Under the pieces are notes generated by a model. That model worked only from the letters and a program-made list of their open reading frames with translations. It had not been told where the DNA came from and did no database searches. This document shows, piece after piece, positions 61,507 through 64,000 of a DNA stretch of 64,000 nucleotides. The DNA comes from Chytridium lagenaria (Eukaryota > Chytridiomycota > Chytridiomycetes > Chytridiales > Chytridiaceae), in contig JAHLKC010000100.1 of assembly GCA_025449115.1 (NCBI GenBank), positions 62,001 through 126,000 of the forward strand, read 5' to 3'. Every line of letters starts with the position of its first letter. The first letter of the stretch is position 1. The position numbers were made by a program, and so were the translations under genes.

Positions 61507-62100
61507 GGTTGTATAGGCAGGTAGTTGAATAGATAGATTACTCTAAAGATGTGTTGGTTTGGATGAGAATGGAATGAGGTGGGGTGAAGAGTTGAGAGGT
61601 CTCCTTTTATACAGTATGCAGGTCAGGGTTCACTGGCTATGCAGATTAAGGTGAGTACGCGTCCTTCTCTCAAGGACGTATATCAAATGCAGCTAGTTGC
61701 GTAATAACTTTTGAGCCACAGAATGTAATGGAACAAAAAAGGACTGATGAAATGCTAGACGCGTGTCCCCACAATGAGTTTTTATATCACATATCCTAAA
61801 CATTGTATTAACGACCTCCACGATCTGCGGAGGAACGGATGATACACGAATTTTTGCCTATGACGCGTTGCCAATTTGGATTGGTCACCACAAAACTTGC
61901 TTGCGCGTCCACCATTTCTGACAAACGACCCATTTCAAAGCACACCTTAGCCTCCTCCATTCATAAACAAAGAGTGGTCGAACTGGGAACTCTTCACCAC
62001 TTTACACCCGTTTTAATTATTACGGATTAAGCACATCACCCTTTTGGCACTAGCTTTTACCTCCTGAATTGCACACTCTCAGTCTCATTTTTAAAGAAAC
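61507..62100. promoter_or_regulatory. Divergent promoter region between PB1-ZZ-UBA and AN1 zinc-finger genes
   Basis: 594 bp separate the two start codons, which point away from each other. Both proteins belong to ubiquitin proteostasis, so coordinated regulation is possible. I looked for heat-shock elements and a proteasome-type GGTGGCAAA box and found none convincing. Confidence 0.4.
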
Positions 62101-62667
62101 ATGGTTGAATTCCACGATCTAGGCGCTCATTGTAGCAGGGAAGACTGCAAACAACTCGACTTTCTCCCTTTCAAGTGTCGTCTCTGCAACCACACCTATT
62201 GCGCAGAGCACCGCTCCTTTGATCACCACGTTGATTGTTCAGGTCCCAAAACCAACAAAGCCGTCCCATGTCCACTTTGCAAGAACCCGGTGAACGGCAC
62301 CTCCTCACTCTCCCCCGCTTCCGTCATCAACCCTCTCATCGAAGCCCATATTGCTGCAGGCTGTCCAACACCAGAGGAGGACCGCAAGAACCGTCTCGCT
62401 AAGAAAGCGAAATGTGGCGTTAAAAAATGTCGATCTGAGCCTTCGTCCACCTCGTTTTCTTGCAAACAATGCTCGACTGTGTTTTGTATCAAGCATCGGC
62501 ATCCTGTTGATCATCAGTGTGGGAAGAAAGATACGCCGGATGCAGCTGGGGATGGAAAGGCTGCCTCGCGTGTGATGAGATCAGGCATGTCTACGGCTGG
62601 GGCAGCGGCGCTGGCTCGATTCAACCAAAAAGGCAATAGTAGCCCCAGTTTGCAGGTCAAAGGATGA
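62101..62667 (+). CDS. ZFAND2: AN1-type zinc-finger protein, ZFAND2-like
   Basis: Predicted stress-linked adaptor of the ZFAND2/Cuz1 group, which associates with the proteasome or p97/Cdc48. A single uninterrupted exon of 188 residues starts MVEFHDLGAHCSREDCKQLD. The first AN1 finger is C-x-C-type (HCSREDCKQLD, FKCRLCNHTYCAEHRSFDHH), followed by PCPLCKNPV. The second is CGVKKCRSEP, SCKQCSTVFCIKHRHPVDHQ. The pattern, including KQLDFLP and FCIKHRHPVDH, matches animal ZFAND2A/B. The C-terminus is a basic, Ala/Ser-rich tail ending SSPSLQVKG. No UIM motifs are seen, so it is nearer to ZFAND2A than 2B. Intact frame. Confidence 0.94.
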   Translation: MVEFHDLGAHCSREDCKQLDFLPFKCRLCNHTYCAEHRSFDHHVDCSGPKTNKAVPCPLCKNPVNGTSSLSPASVINPLIEAHIAAGCPTPEEDRKNRLAKKAKCGVKKCRSEPSSTSFSCKQCSTVFCIKHRHPVDHQCGKKDTPDAAGDGKAASRVMRSGMSTAGAAALARFNQKGNSSPSLQVKG

Positions 62668-64000
62668 CGGACGTCGTTTTTCGTTTGGTGATCCTTTTAA
62701 AGGAATTAATTTCTCATTACGTTTTTTCTCATACACTCATCCCTTTGTAATTTTAAACTCCTGCAGCCCCCCCTATAACTTATACTTTCTTTGAAATAAA
62801 ACGCAATACGTCCCTGAATCTTAACAGTGTTCTTCTGTTACCTTCCCATTGCTCCTAACCAATGTGCTGAGCTTACCACAATTGCTTTGATAACATTTGA
62901 AACAAATTCAAAAAATAGGATATTTGAAGCAAACAAGACGCAATAACATAAAGTGGATCATACGCAAATTATACAACGAAAGCAGTCTTGATTAGCTGGA
63001 CGGTGGGCCGCAGTTGAGTATTGAGCGTCATAATTATTAATGCCAAAGAGTTCTAAGGGTTATACTGGTGGGCTGCGGCACATGCAGCATATATGCAGAG
63101 TGTCGAACTTGTCTCCATAGTGGTGAGGGCTTGAAAGATGGAAGGCCAAAGGAGAACTTCATAGGAGGGGATGGTATTTACATCAACTGCATATTACCGT
63201 AACCGCAACAAAACGATTTTGACTCATAAGAGAATGGATGGACGTGTTTAATCATATATATCCCACGTTTTCGCCGCTCTCGCGGATGTCAGTACATGAC
63301 GTGAGACGTTCCATTTTCATGTAGTGAGATAATCTACTAAACGTTCAATTAAACATAAATAGGTACATATATGGACAATAAATGACAAATCACCTTGGAC
63401 GGACACATGGCATTTATTAAATATTTTATCGCAGATATTTGTATTAGTTAAATTCACACTTCCATTGATGCACGACAGGTATCAATGCGATTTCCGTGTA
63501 CCCACGACAGATTCAATGCGGTCGTCGTCCTTGTCGACTCATCTACCTCAAGAGTTTTGACTCAAAGAGCTGAATGGAATGACTGTTAGAATATGACGTG
63601 GGATTGTGGACTCTTTTCCTTCTACCTATCCTCTTTGGTACACGTCCTTGTTGATTGTTCCCAATCCATCTTTGTGAGAATTTGCCCAGTATTTTTTGTC
63701 TCAATACGTTACACTAACCTCATCAAAACCTCACCTTTTGCCGAGCCAATGGAAGACGTGTTCAGTCCTTTCGTACTTCAACAGAAGCGGTCAACAGAAG
63801 CGGTCAAGAAAGCGGTCAAAGATTCAACGACCTGATGGCGCATGCGATTCATATAAAGGCGCGAGAAAGCAAGTTTTTCTCCTTCTCACCTCTGCGCTGG
63901 GCTTTTCTTTTTTAGAACACTTTTAGACGATAGATCATAAACATGCGCGTAGACGTTGCTTCGCTTTGATGGTTGGAAGTGTTGCAGCGAGGAAACAGGG
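62668..64000. other. Right-edge region without a recognised gene
   Basis: About 1.3 kb with no gene I can support. Short open frames on the plus strand (63593-63926) lack domains. A triple repeat of AGCGGTCAA occurs at about 63785-63820 and may be coincidental. It may be the promoter region of a gene beyond the window. Confidence 0.35.

Noticed and set aside
63593..63926. Overlapping plus-strand open frames near the right edge
   Set aside because: No domain or splice evidence; a local AGCGGTCAA triple repeat explains part of the composition.
1..64000. Transposable element or virus-derived genes
   Set aside because: I looked for reverse transcriptase, integrase, transposase and capsid-like motifs and long terminal repeats and saw none; the only large repeat is the non-coding satellite.

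Overview
The window is nuclear DNA of an intron-rich eukaryote, most likely a flagellated (zoosporic, chytrid-like) fungus. Genes carry many short GT-AG introns. The phosphofructokinase has the fungal-type N-terminal glyoxalase-like domain. Two kinases tied to centrioles and cilia are present, PLK4 and MOK, which is what one expects of a fungus that still builds a flagellum. No rRNA, tRNA, CRISPR array or transposase/reverse-transcriptase gene was recognised.

Layout, left to right: a Cdc25-type RasGEF (-, cut by the left edge); a small membrane-anchored Lys/Ala-rich protein (+); an inositol polyphosphate kinase (-); a TNPO3/Mtr10-type importin (-); LAMTOR2 (-), head to head with an annexin (+); a 4-kb array of about 23 copies of a ~177-bp satellite; a class-3 aldehyde dehydrogenase (-); an alpha/beta hydrolase (-); PLK4 (+); the deubiquitinase USP5/Ubp14 (-); 6-phosphofructokinase (-); a small membrane protein (+); a universal-stress-protein-domain protein (-); a PLOD-like glycosyltransferase (-); a SMYD methyltransferase-like protein (+); an unrecognised coiled-coil protein (+); an SLC25A44-like mitochondrial carrier (-) with degenerate copies of its last exon downstream; PCID2/Thp1 of TREX-2 (+); MOK (+); a p62/NBR1-like PB1-ZZ-UBA protein (-); and a ZFAND2-like AN1 zinc-finger protein (+).

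The genes are mostly unrelated housekeeping and signalling genes, as is usual for a fungal chromosome. Loose themes are nutrient and growth signalling (RasGEF, IPK, LAMTOR2), flagellum and centriole biology (PLK4, MOK) and ubiquitin proteostasis (USP5, PB1-ZZ-UBA, AN1). Many genes contain single-base frame breaks at homopolymers inside otherwise well conserved domains. I read these as consensus errors of a long-read assembly rather than pseudogenes, so gene extents were joined across frames by conserved motifs and splice signals. Intron and exon borders are read by eye.

The most unusual parts are the nucleosome-length satellite carrying a repeated TCACGCGTGA palindrome, the p62-like protein with a candidate LC3-interacting motif, the LAMTOR2/annexin start codons only 42 bp apart, and the duplicated terminal exon of the mitochondrial carrier.
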